From the NCBI GenBank assembly GCA_029891385.1, contig CM057225.1, forward strand, positions 8,374,560-8,438,559: 64,000 bases of DNA, read 5' to 3'. The DNA is from Erythroxylum novogranatense (Eukaryota > Streptophyta > Magnoliopsida > Malpighiales > Erythroxylaceae). Numbering within the stretch: the stretch's first letter is position 1; each line of letters starts with the position of its first letter. The position numbers and the translations under genes are program-made. The notes under the pieces were generated by a model. That model was not told where the DNA came from and did not search any database. It saw only the letters and a list, made by a program, of their open reading frames with translations. Below are positions 21,698 through 33,591 of this stretch, piece by piece.

Positions 21698-22519
21698 TGT
21701 TGGACCCCGATCCTTGAGTGAAAATTTGAATTATAAAAATAAAATTTAAGGAGTGCTTTGTGTATGTATTGTGTAATAGAGGACTTAAAATTAAAGGATA
21801 TTGATAAGAAAAGAAATGATTTGATTTTGATATCTTTGGGGTTTTGAGTGGATTGGTGTGGTTTATGAAATTAAGTGGATGAGTTGCTTGAAATTAAGTT
21901 GAAAATCATGACTGAAAAGAGAAAGTGTGAAAATATGAAAAATTGTGAAAAAGTTTGACTTTTTGGCCCTTGAGAGTTGACTTTTGATTTAGTCAAAATT
22001 TGAGAAAATGATCTACATGAAACTTGTAGATTATGTTAAGAGCTTTCTGTAGCCATAAAGTTTGCAATTTTTCGATATCGGGAGTGAAAGTTATGATCAG
22101 TCAAAGTTTATGTTTGATAGAGTTGACTTTTGACTTTTATATGGTTGAAGCTTTGACTGAATAATTTACTTAGTTAGAGGATTATTGAGCTTTGATGTTC
22201 TCCATCAAAATTGAAGGATTTGCTTTGATCTTTATTTCGATATAAAGTATGAAATTTTTCGATATCGGAATAATAAGTTATGATTTTTACAAGTTTATAT
22301 TGTGGTTTTAGCATGATTATTAGAGGATAGTATATTTGACCGGAAAATGGACTCTCTTAGGAGTCGAATTGAGTTTTATGTCCTTCATGGAAGTTGAAGA
22401 GCTTCCTTTAAGCTTTCCATAGAGACTAAGTTTGTCAAAATTGGACTTCGGGATTAAGAGTTATGAATTTTGAAAGTTTCGGATTTACATGTGAAAAAAA
22501 ATGAAGAAAAATGAAGCAT

Positions 22520-22660
22520 CCCAAAGCTAGGCGACTCATCGCCCCTAGCGATGGCGGCGCTCACCATGATCGCTAGGGCGACGCATCGCCCTAGCGATGG
22601 CGAACGTTCGGCTCGCGTCGCTAGGGTGACGCGTCACCAAAGCGAGCGAGCCCTCGCCTC
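22520..22660. repeat. CG-rich palindromic island of LTR-B
   Basis: Repeats of GCGAC-TCATCGC and CCTAGCGATGGCG types form overlapping inverted repeats (for example CGCTAGGGCGA with TCGCCCTAGCG). It lies about 185 bp after the last module core (22383) and before the conserved phrase. No protein is supported. Confidence 0.8.
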
Positions 22661-23462
22661 GTCAGCAGGCTACTGCTTTTGCTCCATACTGGCGCGCTTT
22701 TGGACTCCTCCATGCGACGCCGTTTTGATTTTCCTTGTTAGTTTCCTTCTCCAATCCGACCTTTGTTCACTATTTTGCTCATATCTTTTCCGTCCGACAT
22801 CCGATTGAGTTGATTCTTACGGCGTTGGATTCCTAAGACAATTATCTACGTCCTCATAGAAATTTGTGAATTTTTGAGATTAAATTAATGGTGATTAATG
22901 TAACCATTAATTTAATCAAAGTGAGTCGGGAAATTTTTCGAATATAGTTCAGTATTTTGTGAAATTCGGGATCTGTAGAGATCCGATTGAAGCGATTATT
23001 GAGGCAAAATAAAGATAAGACAAGGGGCTACAAATCATATGAAGAAATGAAATGTCAAAATTTCCCCTAAGACCTTCTAATTATGAATGGAAGTTTGGAT
23101 TATGGTGTAATTTTTGGATTAGGAACATCTGAGAGTATTTTGAGTATAACTTTTGATCTGGAAATCGAAATGAGACGATTCATGTTTTGAATTAAACTAG
23201 AGACATAAGGATACAATTTTTATGAAGACATCCATTTTCAATTCTGGGATTAAGAATGTAAATTTCTGGATGGAAATAATCGTACATGGAAAATGTGTTA
23301 GAATATGGATATACCCGAACTGTTTTACGCATAACTTTTGGTGTAGTGATCGGAATTGAGCGCGGTCAGTGGCGTTGGATTCGTATGATTGGGAGGAACA
23401 TTTCTCGAGAAGAAAGTTTTGACAAATTCCTTCAAATTGATAGTGCAAATCAGATCCGCATG

Positions 23463-23469
23463 TATAAAT
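23463..23469 (+). promoter_or_regulatory. TATA box of LTR-B
   Basis: TATAAAT precedes a markedly purine-rich leader (23550-23790) and a donor-like AGAGGTAAGA at 23806-23815. It lies 1.77 kb into the LTR, much further than in LTR-A or LTR-T, because the module/island cassette lies upstream. Confidence 0.5.
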
Positions 23470-23809
23470 GAAGTTAGGGGCAATTTTGGAATTAAGTTAA
23501 AGAGTAAGGGTAAAATGGTCATTTACCCCTCATTTTAATGACTTGGCACCAAATGTGATGTGTTGCCGTTTAAGAAAGGTCCGGAGATTTAAAAAGAAGA
23601 GAGGAAATCGATTTTTGGAAGAAAGAAAGAAGAAGAAACGTTGGAGAAGAAAGAAGAAGAGAAAATGGAGAAAGATGATTTCGGTGTTGGAGATTTCAAA
23701 ACTCTTGAGCTTCCAAGATGATTTTCGTTATTATTTCAAGAGGAAAGGATGGAGAATGAAGAAAGCTAGCTTTGGGAACCAAGGAATCTGAAAATAGAAG
23801 GAGAAAGAG

Positions 23810-25234
23810 GTAAGAGAAAATTTTCAACTTTGAGTTTTTGATGAATTTTTGGTTTAGAAACATGGTTAAAGACTTGGGTTTGTGATTTATGAAGTTGATT
23901 TTGATATATATGCTTTAGGTTGTGTTTAATTTTGGATGGAAATTTGATTAAGGTTTAGGCTTAATTTTGTGATTAAGAATTTTGTGAAATTTTGGTGTAG
24001 AATTATAGATAATGATATGGGTTTGTGGTATGACGGGTTAATTTTGAAGAAATGGTATTTTATGGTATTGAATTTGGATAAATTGGTTTAGGCCAATTTT
24101 AAGATTAGGGATTTTGAAATTGAGGATTTAGATATTTTGGAATTAGTGTGAATTGATGAATTGTGACATTAATTTTGAAAATTAAGTTATTTATGAGATT
24201 GAATTTGAGTGTATTGGTTTAGGTCAAATTTTGAAATTGGAGATTTTAGAAATTCGGTTTTAGAAAGCTTGGAAATATGACGATTATGAATTTCCGATAG
24301 TTAATTTTGATAATTCGCAAATTATGATGTGAAATTTGAATGATTATGACTTAGTCAATTTTAATTGAAAGAAGGAAAGAAGCAAGGATCAAATTGAGCT
24401 AGGTCAAGTTTCGCAACAATTGAAAGTAGTAGCATATTTATATTTTGATTTGTAAGTATATATGACTTTTCGAAAATTTAAGAAAGTGAAAGAAAAGATT
24501 TTCGATTTTATTCGCTTCTAAATGATTTTTGAAAATTATTACAAGCTTAAATTCATTGTTTGAAATGATTTGATAAATCAATAGAAATTTCTGAAAAATC
24601 ATATGTTATGAGTGCATTGATAAATTATGCAAATTGTTGAATTTATGGAATTGCTTGATTTGATTGAATTGTATGAATTATGTAGAACTGTGAATATATG
24701 TAGTATGAAAATCAAGTTTTCGATTTGTGCCTTCTAGCAATCCCAAAGTTTCAGCTTTTGAGTTATATGATTGTGGGTTTGGTCAGTCCCATGGTGAGTC
24801 AAGGCACCGCCTCTATTCAGATATATTTTCTCCCGCCTTCGCTAAGGGCACAGAGTCCGATTTCGGACTCCTTCATGGCTACACCGGACCGCTATGCAGA
24901 AAGTGTAGAACGCTCGCTCACGATCGCACAAGACCGCTTACGCTGAATGTGCAAGACGCTCTGCTTGGACCGAACCGCACCATTCGATATGTTATGTGTT
25001 TTGATTTGTTCGTGTGCTGCATTCATGTTTAAACAAAACCGAGTAAAAAAAGTGACTTTTGTTATGAAAAGTTTGAAAAATTGAAAGGTTTGAGGAAACC
25101 GCTTTGAAAAGTTACAAAGTTTGAAAATAAGCCCTTTTGGCAAAAAGCTTATGAAAATGATTTCTACTTATTTGTCGATTTATAAATGTGTTATCCACGA
25201 GCTGAAGCTCACCCCCTTTCATCCCCATCTCCAG
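23810..25234 (+). other. Candidate leader intron inside LTR-B
   Basis: GTAAGA at 23810 and CCATCTCCAG|GT at 25225-25236 bound an AT-rich 1.4 kb stretch. The acceptor follows hairpin GAGCTGAAGCTC and ACCC, as in LTR-T. Splicing is inferred only. Confidence 0.35.
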
Positions 25235-26234
25235 GTTTCGAGCAGGAGATCGGATGAAAGAATGTGAAGACGCCGCCGACATTTGTATAAGTTAGGTTTT
25301 GAGTAATTTGGATATTCGAGTATGAATTTCAGAATGTATGAAGATTATGAATGAATAAATGAGAGTAAGAAATTGTATATGAAATTGTGTATGATTTTTG
25401 GGATATATATTTATGTTTGATTCTGAGATTGAGTTTGAATCATGAGATTAGTAGATGAAATTAGAATTATGAAAGTGTTTTAGACCTAAGATTACGTTTG
25501 TTTTTGCTGAGATCCCAGACGGAGGGTTCGGTTGATTTTGATGATTGTTTGATTTATTGGGCTTTTAAGTGTTGTTTTGAACACTTTGCGTGTTTCGTTA
25601 GGATAAATGCAAAAGTTATGTCGCCAAAATTTTGATAAAATTTGGGATTAAAAAATGTATTTTGAGATTTGTACGGATATGAGCAAGTGTTGAGATTTGC
25701 ATGAGAAACAATTTCCAAGAGTGGAAATTGTTTGTTTGATTTGAATGAGATTGCCTAAAGATGTAATAAATGTATATGAGAAAAAGAAAAAAAAAATTAT
25801 ACCGGATTTGGATTGTCTAGGTTTTCCAACGCGATCATGTTCCTTATTGATCTCGGATGTGGGACATTTGTTAAGTATCGATTTCGTTTCGTTTTGCTTC
25901 GCTACTTCTGTATATCATTTCGCTTCGAAATCTGTTCGTTTGGTTCGATTAGTTATTGCTTCCGCTTTCATTTGCTTCCGTTTTAATTCGTATTCGATCC
26001 GTATTTGCTTTGTATTTCGGCCATTCGATAATACGATTTCGATTGATAAATCCGATTTGTATTTGGCGTCCGTATTTTGGTATTCGTACTTTGTTTTGCA
26101 AGCGCTTTTGATTCGTACTTATTCGATTCACTCCGCTATTTTCGCCTCCGTTTTGTACTTTGTTTCCGCATTCTGTTTTCTGTTTTCCATTTTTCGGTTA
26201 GGATCCGGTTCCCAGATCGGATCCCAACAGAAAT

Positions 26235-28090
26235 AGTCGATAGGATTCTTTTTGTATATCTTCTCAAGATTCCAACTTTGCATCTGTTACGTGTATACTT
26301 CTTCAAAGGCTTTGTTATTCCTTTATTTTCATTAGTTATAGATTTTTTGCATCAAAGAAGAGTATCGCAAATTCCATTCACAAAAGTTGTTAGTGACTTT
26401 ATCAACTTTTAGATCCTACCTCCATTTCCATTTCTTTTTTACTTCTTAATTCACTATATCAAAATTCTATCTTTCACTTCATTTTCTGCAAATCCTCATG
26501 CTTCCTCACGTTTACTTTAGAGGTGGTCATTTCAGCCATACAAAAAAATGTTGAACAATTTGTACTCCTCTTCGATGCAATTATGTCCATTTTTTCCAAA
26601 ATTTTGTTAATAACCTATAAAGTTTAGGGACAAGAACACTTTTTACTCTGGTAAAAATTCATGAACTTAAACTTAAAACTTTATAAACCATGTCTGAACT
26701 ACCTCTTGAAGTCACGTCTTCATTATTCCATTATTGTGCGTGAAAGACTTAATGTACTTTTTTATCGCTAGATTTTTATGTTTTTAATAATACTTCTCTT
26801 GCATAATTGCATTCTCTTTCTCTTGTAAGACTTGTGAGAGGCTATTATTGTTGATCTACTCTTATTCCTTTTTTTTTTCCTTTTTTTGTTAATTTCTGTA
26901 ATGAGATTTTCTACTAACTCATAAGTCAAATGTTGCTTGCTTAATAATTGTGGAATATGAACAATTGCAGGGTGTTCGACCATTTGTTAAGCTATAGGCG
27001 GTCACAATGGTGGTATCTCCGTTGGACTTTGAAGAATCATTAGAATTATGTGATTTTTACAGTTACCCATAAGTCTCTTCCCCTTCGATTTGAGCCTTTG
27101 TTGATCAAACCAACACCTAAGGATGGCTCATGCTTATCTTCAAGGTTTTCATTTGTTGTGTTAGAATTGTTTGGCTCACTCAAACCATGGTACCTTACCT
27201 TGATCGACACAATTGCTCTGAAAGTGTAGGCTACCAATAAATCGCCTTTAGGCTCGACACAAATCTCCCTACTCAATGCGAAGTTTATCGCTTTTGCATC
27301 ACCGATTGCTAGAACATCACGTCAGAGCTTCAATGGTTACGCAAGGACTATCAACAGAACTTTGTTCTTGTTAACTCCGATGCCGCACTATGTGGCCATA
27401 AGTGAGCTGGTTAAAATTAGCTAACTACGAACTCTATGACCCTCTTTCCTCCAATCACTAGCCATGTTTTTCAAAAAGAACTACACGACTGACAAGGCTC
27501 GTCAGTGACAAGGCTCGTCAGTCGTTTTTACCATTCCTGAGATTCTACAGAAGGCCCTACAATGAAATCCTTTACAGGTCAAAGATGCATTCCCCACTTG
27601 CTAGTTTCATCTCTATCGTACCACCTCATCTCAAGCAACACCAAGTGTCGATATCACAAAGGTTCTAAGCCAAGAGTTAAGTCCATTAACAACCAAAAAC
27701 TTCATCCTGATTTGAGATTCAATGAAGAAGAAAAGCTTCTTCTATGTTTTCTACTGATATTGTAACGTGCAAGTCTTTTGATTAAGTGTGTCAGGAGGAC
27801 TCAGATGCTAGGGTCAATTACACTTTCTTCACCAAGCAAAAAAATAGATGTCGAGTTGTTGGTCTTAATATGTTCCCCTATTAAATCTAGCCTTCTTGGT
27901 TTTAACAATGTGAAAGAAGTGCTTAAATTTGTATTTTTCATTACTTCTTTAATTATTTTGGACGTCCTTAAATTAAGGATGAAACTTATTGCTAGAACAC
28001 GAGAGCTCCTAAAATCATCGCTACAACTTTAACCCTTTTTTTTTGTCTCCTAATTGCAATCCAAAATTAGAAAGTTAATGTTCGGAGGTC
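26235..28090. other. Unassigned sequence between two solo LTRs
   Basis: About 1.85 kb of AT-rich text shows no LTR terminus, recognisable gene or intact domain. Frames are under 90 codons. A 16-bp unit (GACAAGGCTCGTCAGT) is tandemly duplicated at 27491-27522. The 27050-27450 part is less AT-rich and may be an old coding remnant, but I could not identify it. The last bases, AATAA at 28091-28095, are the duplication of the next solo LTR. Confidence 0.4.
27491..27522. repeat. 16-bp tandem duplication
   Basis: GACAAGGCTCGTCAGT occurs twice head to tail. With the preceding CT, each unit can pair ACTGAC with GTCAGT, so the copies form small inverted repeats. Confidence 0.8.
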
Positions 28091-28590
28091 AATAATGTAA
28101 CATCCCATCACCGATGGGAAGGGTAAAACGGTAATTTGGAATGGGTTAGGAGTAATTACGAGTGTTTTGCTATGTTCATGCATAATATGGCCTCCATATA
28201 TATATGAATTTTTGCACATGCACATGATTGTACATGCATTTATGACATGTCCCGGCATATGTATCTATAAATGTGATTTTTGTGAAAAATGGGATTTTAG
28301 TGCTTGAAAAATTAATTGGAGTGGGTTTTGTGAGTTTTGCATTTTTTTTAAAGAATTTTAGAAATTTTTCTAGAAATTTTCGGAGAAAATTTCCGGATCC
28401 AAAAAATTGCCAAGTGGCGGAGTGATTTGATTTTCGGTACTGAAAATGATTGTCCAATGGCACTGAAAAAATTAGATACATGATTTTAGGATTTATTATT
28501 TTGAGCCATTGGAATTTTGGGACAAAATTGAACTAGAATTTGGACTTGAATTGGAGAGAAATTAAATGGAGGATTGAGAGTGTGACTTGT

Positions 28591-28644
28591 GGCAAGTGAC
28601 ACATGTCACTTGCCTAACATGCCACCTTGTCTTACTTTATAAAA
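28591..28644 (+). promoter_or_regulatory. Palindrome plus TATA box of LTR-A promoter
   Basis: GGCAAGTGAC, four bases, then GTCACTTGCC form a 10-bp inverted repeat at 28591-28614. TATAAAA follows at 28638-28644. A related GGCAAGTGACACTTG word occurs near 46697 in the minus-strand solo LTR. The palindrome could be a binding site for a dimeric transcription factor; that is inference. Confidence 0.55.
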
Positions 28645-30504
28645 GCTCATTTCCTTCTTATTCTCGATGCTTCCATATTTGAAGACAAAAATCCTTTGGT
28701 CTTCTTTTTCCTCTCATCCGTAGCTTTCATTTCTTCTTCTTCTTCATTGGTTTTCTCCTTCTTTTTCGTTGGTATAGCTACTCATCTTCACCCACACAAG
28801 AAACCCTCCTATGCCACTTGCTTCCTCTTCTTTTTTTTACAAAAAAAATCCTAACTTTAGCCTTGAAAGATGCTGATCGTATATGGTAGGGGAAACTAGG
28901 AAGTTTGTGAGAAGTTTGGGAGATTGGAAGATTGGAGCGTAAGTAGGTAAGACTTGTATTTTATGTTATGAATTAATAGTTAAATGAATAAATTGTGATG
29001 TTGTTAAACTTATTTTCATGAAGCTTGTGTTTTGATTGTATGGGTATAAGTTTATGTTTGTGTAAGGATGAAGGATATGGTATGTGAATTAAGTGTTTTG
29101 ACTTAAGTTTGAGGATGTTAGATGGGAGTTTATTAAAGAAAGAAAAATGTGTGTGTGTGCTGCCATTTTGTGGCTACTTGTTCAAGTGAATGGTTTGATG
29201 AAATTGTGGCTGATTTCTTGACTAAATTGGATGCTTATTGGTGTAGAAATAGTATTGGAATGATAGGCGTAGAGTTAGGCGTAAAATCTGGAAAATTTAC
29301 TTTGTGTATGTTTCAATGTTTTTAGTCATAACTTCTTATATCGTTATGCTATTGAGATGAGGTTTAGCTTAAAAAAAACTTGAGAAGTTTGGCTAGAATT
29401 CTTATGAAGGAAGTTCTGTCTAATTGTGGCTTGAAGGGTTCTGATTTTTGCCTTAAAAGTAGGCTATATGTGCAGGGTGAATAGTGCTGTTTCTAACATT
29501 GAATGATTTGTGACCTGAAACTTTGGGGAATTTTTCTAGGCTGAAGTAGGCAGATTTAGGGAAATTGATCTTCATCAAAGTTGGAGAGATTTGTGTTAGC
29601 TTTCTATCTCCACTAAGTAAGACATTTTTCAATTTTTAGGTTGAAAGTTATGGCTTGTTAACTTTCAGATGGTAATTTATGTCTTAATGTGTTTTGGTGT
29701 GTGTAATGTCTCTAAGTATGGGTTTTGGTGATTTCTGTGTTCTGACGCTAATTTTGGACTGTTATGGTTGAAATTAGCTCAAGTGATCTTATGGAAAGTT
29801 GTAGAGGAATGTTTTAGCTTTGTAATGAGGTATGATATGCTCTTTTTGGATATAGGGCTTGTAAGTTATGAATTTTTCAATTTCGGATATGGTTTAGGTT
29901 ATATGTTGATTTTACAAGCTTAACAGGGTAGCCACAAGAGTGGGAGAATTTGACCTAGTTAGAGCTAGAATTTGCTTCTAAGTCCATCATGAGAATTTTA
30001 GAATGTTTTCTGATATTTCCATTTCTATAAGATATGGAATTTTTGGATAAGGGTATAAGAAGTTATGATTTTTGGAAGATTATATTACTGTTGAGGATGA
30101 CTTATATAGGCAGAAACTTTGATTGAGAATTTGATTTATTTAGGGGTTAAATTTGCTTCCAAGTTATTCATGAAAGTTGTATAATATGATTTGATCTTTA
30201 CTTTGATATAAAGTTTGAAATTTTGTGCAAAGGGGATGGAAAGATATGATTTGGAAAAATGTTGTACTGTTTTGAATGGTAATGTGAAGGTAGTAGTTTT
30301 GATTGAACTTTTGACACCCTTAGAGATGAAATTGATTTTCACGCCCTTCATAAAACTTGTAAAGTTTTCTGTGATCTTTTCAATGAGACCTTATTTGTGA
30401 TTTTTGGACATGTGTGTGAAAAGTTGTGTGGTGTGGAAGAAGGGAAGGTTTAATAAGTGGTTTTGAAAAATATGCAAAAAAAAATAATTATTTTGAAAAT
30501 TCGG

Positions 30505-30610
30505 AACCTCGCATCTCGCGAGGGCGACGGATCGCCCTCGCGAGATCGAGAGCGAGCCGACGGTCTCACCCTTGCGAAATCGCGAGGGCGAGACAGGCTG
30601 AGTGCAAAAA
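30505..30610. repeat. CTCGCGAG palindromic island
   Basis: The island contains CTCGCGAGGGCGA, then TCGCCCTCGCGAG, a nearly perfect inverted repeat, followed by further CGCGAGGGCGAGAC words. It lies one spacing unit (about 180 bp) after the module core at 30347. The same word type fills the islands at 54368-54505 and 62152-62290. Confidence 0.85.
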
Positions 30611-31396
30611 CGCACTCAGCCCATTTCTTTTAATTTTTTATTTCTTATTATTATTAGTTTTAATTATCAATGCTATTAATTCTTTTGTGCATAACTTTTT
30701 CGTCTGATCCCCGATTGACCTGATTCTCGAGGTATAGGATTCGTAAATTATTGAATTTCATTTCTATGTGAAATTGGGATTTTTTATAGATGAAATTGAC
30801 GTGGGTTAATTAGGTCAAAGTGAGGGGACCGGGTAAATATTTTTCTTGTCCGTGTTTTATCAATAATTGGACCTATAGAGGTCCAAATTGAGTGATTTTG
30901 GTGTCTTTGAGTTTCTAAAATTTAAAGAAAATTTTTGTGATAAATATTTTTGGAAAAGTGTCAGGAATTTCACGAACATGCATTGTACACAGTTTAATTG
31001 CTACATGTGCATTATTAAATATTTCTGATTGTACATTTAGTAATGTTTGTATATTTTGACTGTTATAGAGGCGCATTTGGAACGTCAACCCACGAACGTT
31101 GCCGAGACTTCCATGCATTAGCTCGGAAGCTATTGGCGAGTGACCTAGACAGTTCCTCAATTATTACTTGTTTATAATTCTGTGGTGAATAATGGTGGGA
31201 TTGCGTTCTGATTGTGGATTCCAGAAAGAAGGTCCGATGTATTGGGGAGCTATGACATAGAAGTGTTGTTTGTTTGTGAATTTATGATCTACTTGCTTTT
31301 GATGTAATAAATTTTGGCAGATTGTGATTGTGACATATATATTGCGTCACTGTTACATGTACATTCCCTACATGAATGCATGATCAGTTAATGACA

Positions 31397-31927
31397 GTTG
31401 TGACTGGAACAGCCACCGAGAGCTAAAAGCTCAACGTATTTAGGCCTTGAGCCTACAGTGATTCAGAGCCTCAGGCTCAACGATTAATGCACCCATATTG
31501 GGACATTTTAGGCGCTCGGTCACAACATTGTAATAAATTAGAAAAGTGTCACATACGCATTTCATATGCATTTGATTTAATCTTTTTGATTATGCTTATG
31601 TGATAACAATCATGTGGTACTTCTGAATGTGAAATAATGAAATCAGTGTGATGTGTTTGATACGGGTCGGACTACGGTCTGAGAATATGTGAAAGTGAGT
31701 GAAAGTGATTGCTGCACCACATGGCATAAGTGCACGAAATATAATGGTTGTTGTGACCAGAGTCGCCACCAATTAGAGCTTTACGCTCAATGAGTAAAAA
31801 TGAGCTTCGAGCTCATAAGTGATTCAGAGCCTCAGGCTCAACGTTTAATGAGCCCTGTATCCACCAACGGATAAGGGACAGTTATTAAGGAGCCCTACAA
31901 GGGACAGTTTAGGCACTCGGTCACAAC
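31397..31927. repeat. Two multi-hairpin regions closed by GTTGTGACC/GGTCACAAC
   Basis: The first, 31397-31526, opens GTTGTGACTGGA and closes GCTCGGTCACAAC. Between them are GAGCTAAAAGCTC, GCCTTGAGCC and GAGCCTCAGGCTC hairpins. The second, 31748-31927, repeats the plan with GAGCTTTACGCTC, GAGCTTCGAGCTC, GAGCCTCAGGCTC and GGGACAG spacers. Equivalent regions lie at 35068-35255, 45235-45365, 47840-48000, 55315-55638 and 63110-63338. Confidence 0.8.
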
Positions 31928-32488
31928 AAGATAATAAATGGAAAGTGAGTCTCCTATGCATATATCAAATATGAAAAAATATTAATGTGGAATTCCGTAA
32001 ATGTGTGAATGTGAAATATTGTAAATGTGCATTATGAAATAAAGTTAGATGTATGCAAATTGTGTTATGAGATTGGGTGAACCATCGATGATGGTCACTC
32101 AATGAGTTCGCAAAACTCATCCAAAATTTACAATTACTTTTTAGGACCCAAAAGAATACCCCGTTAGGCAACGGGCATATAACATCTGCTTGTGAGTGAG
32201 AGAAGAGGTCGGGATCAGTTCGCGTCTGCAATAGTGTTTGATAAAATTGTATTTTCTGAATTTTTGTATTAATGATTAGGTCAATTTATGAAAAGGGCCC
32301 TTGTGGCCATTGTATTTACCAGTGAATGTGTATGTTAATTGTTTCCCGCATAGTGTATGTTTGTGTTTTAAAAAAAATTTACCAAGTTTTGATTGAGTAA
32401 TGTAACACGCCACTCTCGCAGGGCACGGACTCGGATATCACCATCGATGTTGGGTTCCGGTCATACGGGAGTGGGGTGTTACAAATAA

Positions 32489-33591
32489 TTTCTGTCAGAG
32501 AAAATACTTTCCAAGAGGATATGATTACTCAGAATCGAAAAAAACCTACCATCTCATGTACTCTTTTCTTTCTCACCGCTCATTAGGATAACCATCTCAT
32601 CTAATTAGTAAATACAATAACATTAGGAACTTCAATCTTTAATTAATTAATAATTTTATTATTAGTTTTAATTATTTATTAATTATCTATGCATGTTATA
32701 ATTAATTATTATATATTATTAATTAATTATTTTAAGTACTAAGGGGTCATAAACATAAATTTTTTATCATTTTCATTAAATATAATCAAAATATAATTAA
32801 TTAATTAAAATATAATTACATTGATTAATTAATTAAACATAATTAAATATTAATGTTCATTATTAATTATTATTAAGTTAATTAGGTTCTACACTAATTA
32901 GGGGCCAAGCGCCACTTAAGTTTCACGCCTATGACACATGTTTCTTTTAATTTTTTATTAAATATAATTAAAATGTATTTTTTTGGGTAAATCAGTAACT
33001 TTTTTACAAATAGAAAATGCTATGCACACCACTAGATATTTTCTGCAGGAAATCTCTTATCAACCAAAATACATAAGGCGGTGTAAATTATTAATAAACC
33101 TAGATTAATATAAACAGCACTACCACCAACACTCCTCCCCTATTTCCTACCATGACACCTGAAAAATGTAGCCCTTCTCCCCAGTAGCCTAAAACTAGTC
33201 ACAGGCATTCCAGTAACACAACATTTCATCACTCATATACAAACCCAAGTAACACCCGCAATCAGATTTGGTAAAAGAAGATTGAATGTTCAATATAAAA
33301 CTGTCAACGTTGCCTTCATCGTATATGCCATTCCCAAAAGAGCTTCCATAGGAAATGATTCTCTAAGTATTATACTTCTAATCATTTGACTTGTAAGCAT
33401 TGATGTAAGGAAAGTTGTACACCTATGACACCAAAATCATTTCTTGTCAAAGCTCCATGCTTCCTAATATGCAGTAGAATTGCCTACTATTTCCATTCTC
33501 CCTTTTGCCCATCCGAGGAGTATATGTGTTGATACCATACCTGAAATAGAAAATCTGCAAAATAGTGTTAGTGTATAATTTTTACCTCTAT
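32489..33591. other. AT-rich sequence and LINE 3' flank
   Basis: Bases 32635-32900 are dominated by TAATTAAT-type words with almost no G or C. The part from about 33000 to 33591 may be the 3' untranslated region of the minus-strand LINE, whose coding end is at about 33592. A T-run (TATTTTTTTGGG near 32975) could be the remains of its poly(A) tail, but I cannot fix the LINE's 3' end. No gene is visible. Confidence 0.45.

Larger units (their letters stand above)
21698..26229 (+). repeat. Solo LTR of LTR-B family
   Basis: A 4532 bp unit begins TGTTGGACCCC and ends GGATCCCAACA, with the perfect 5-bp duplication GAAAT at 21693-21697 and 26230-26234. No interior or second LTR adjoins it, so it arose by recombination between the two LTRs of a former element. 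Order inside: modules at about 22014, 22201 and 22383; the CG-rich island 22520-22660; the conserved phrase (CCGACATCCGATTGAGTTG) near 22795; TATA at 23463; a purine-rich leader; donor-like GTAAGA at 23810; hairpin GAGCTGAAGCTC and CCATCTCCAG ending 25234; then a TTCG-rich 3' end. The cassette lies upstream of the promoter, unlike the other families. Confidence 0.92.
28096..32483 (+). repeat. Solo LTR of LTR-A family, duplication AATAA
   Basis: A 4388 bp LTR starts TGTAACATCCC and ends GGGGTGTTACA, flanked by AATAA at 28091-28095 and 32484-32488. Inside are a promoter palindrome and TATA box (28591-28644), donor-like GTAAGT at 28939, module cores near 29571, 29789, 29987, 30167 and 30347, the CTCGCGAG island at 30505-30610, the phrase CCGATTGACCTGATTCTCGAGG near 30710, two GTTGTGAC-closed multi-hairpin regions (31397-31526 and 31748-31927) and the triple-hairpin block at 32075-32175. 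No interior adjoins it. Confidence 0.93.

Noticed and set aside
27270..27770. Possible copia RNase H remnant
   Set aside because: A few words (YRFCITDC, ELQWLRKD) faintly resemble copia text, but there is no catalytic motif and stops are frequent. Not strong enough to annotate.
28627..28854. Ser/Phe-rich frame after the TATA box, with similar text at 46395-46607 (minus) and 52528-52800
   Set aside because: The similarity lies in a shared pyrimidine-rich LTR leader (CTTCTTCTT tracts), and indels break the frames among copies. A short leader peptide is possible but unsupported.
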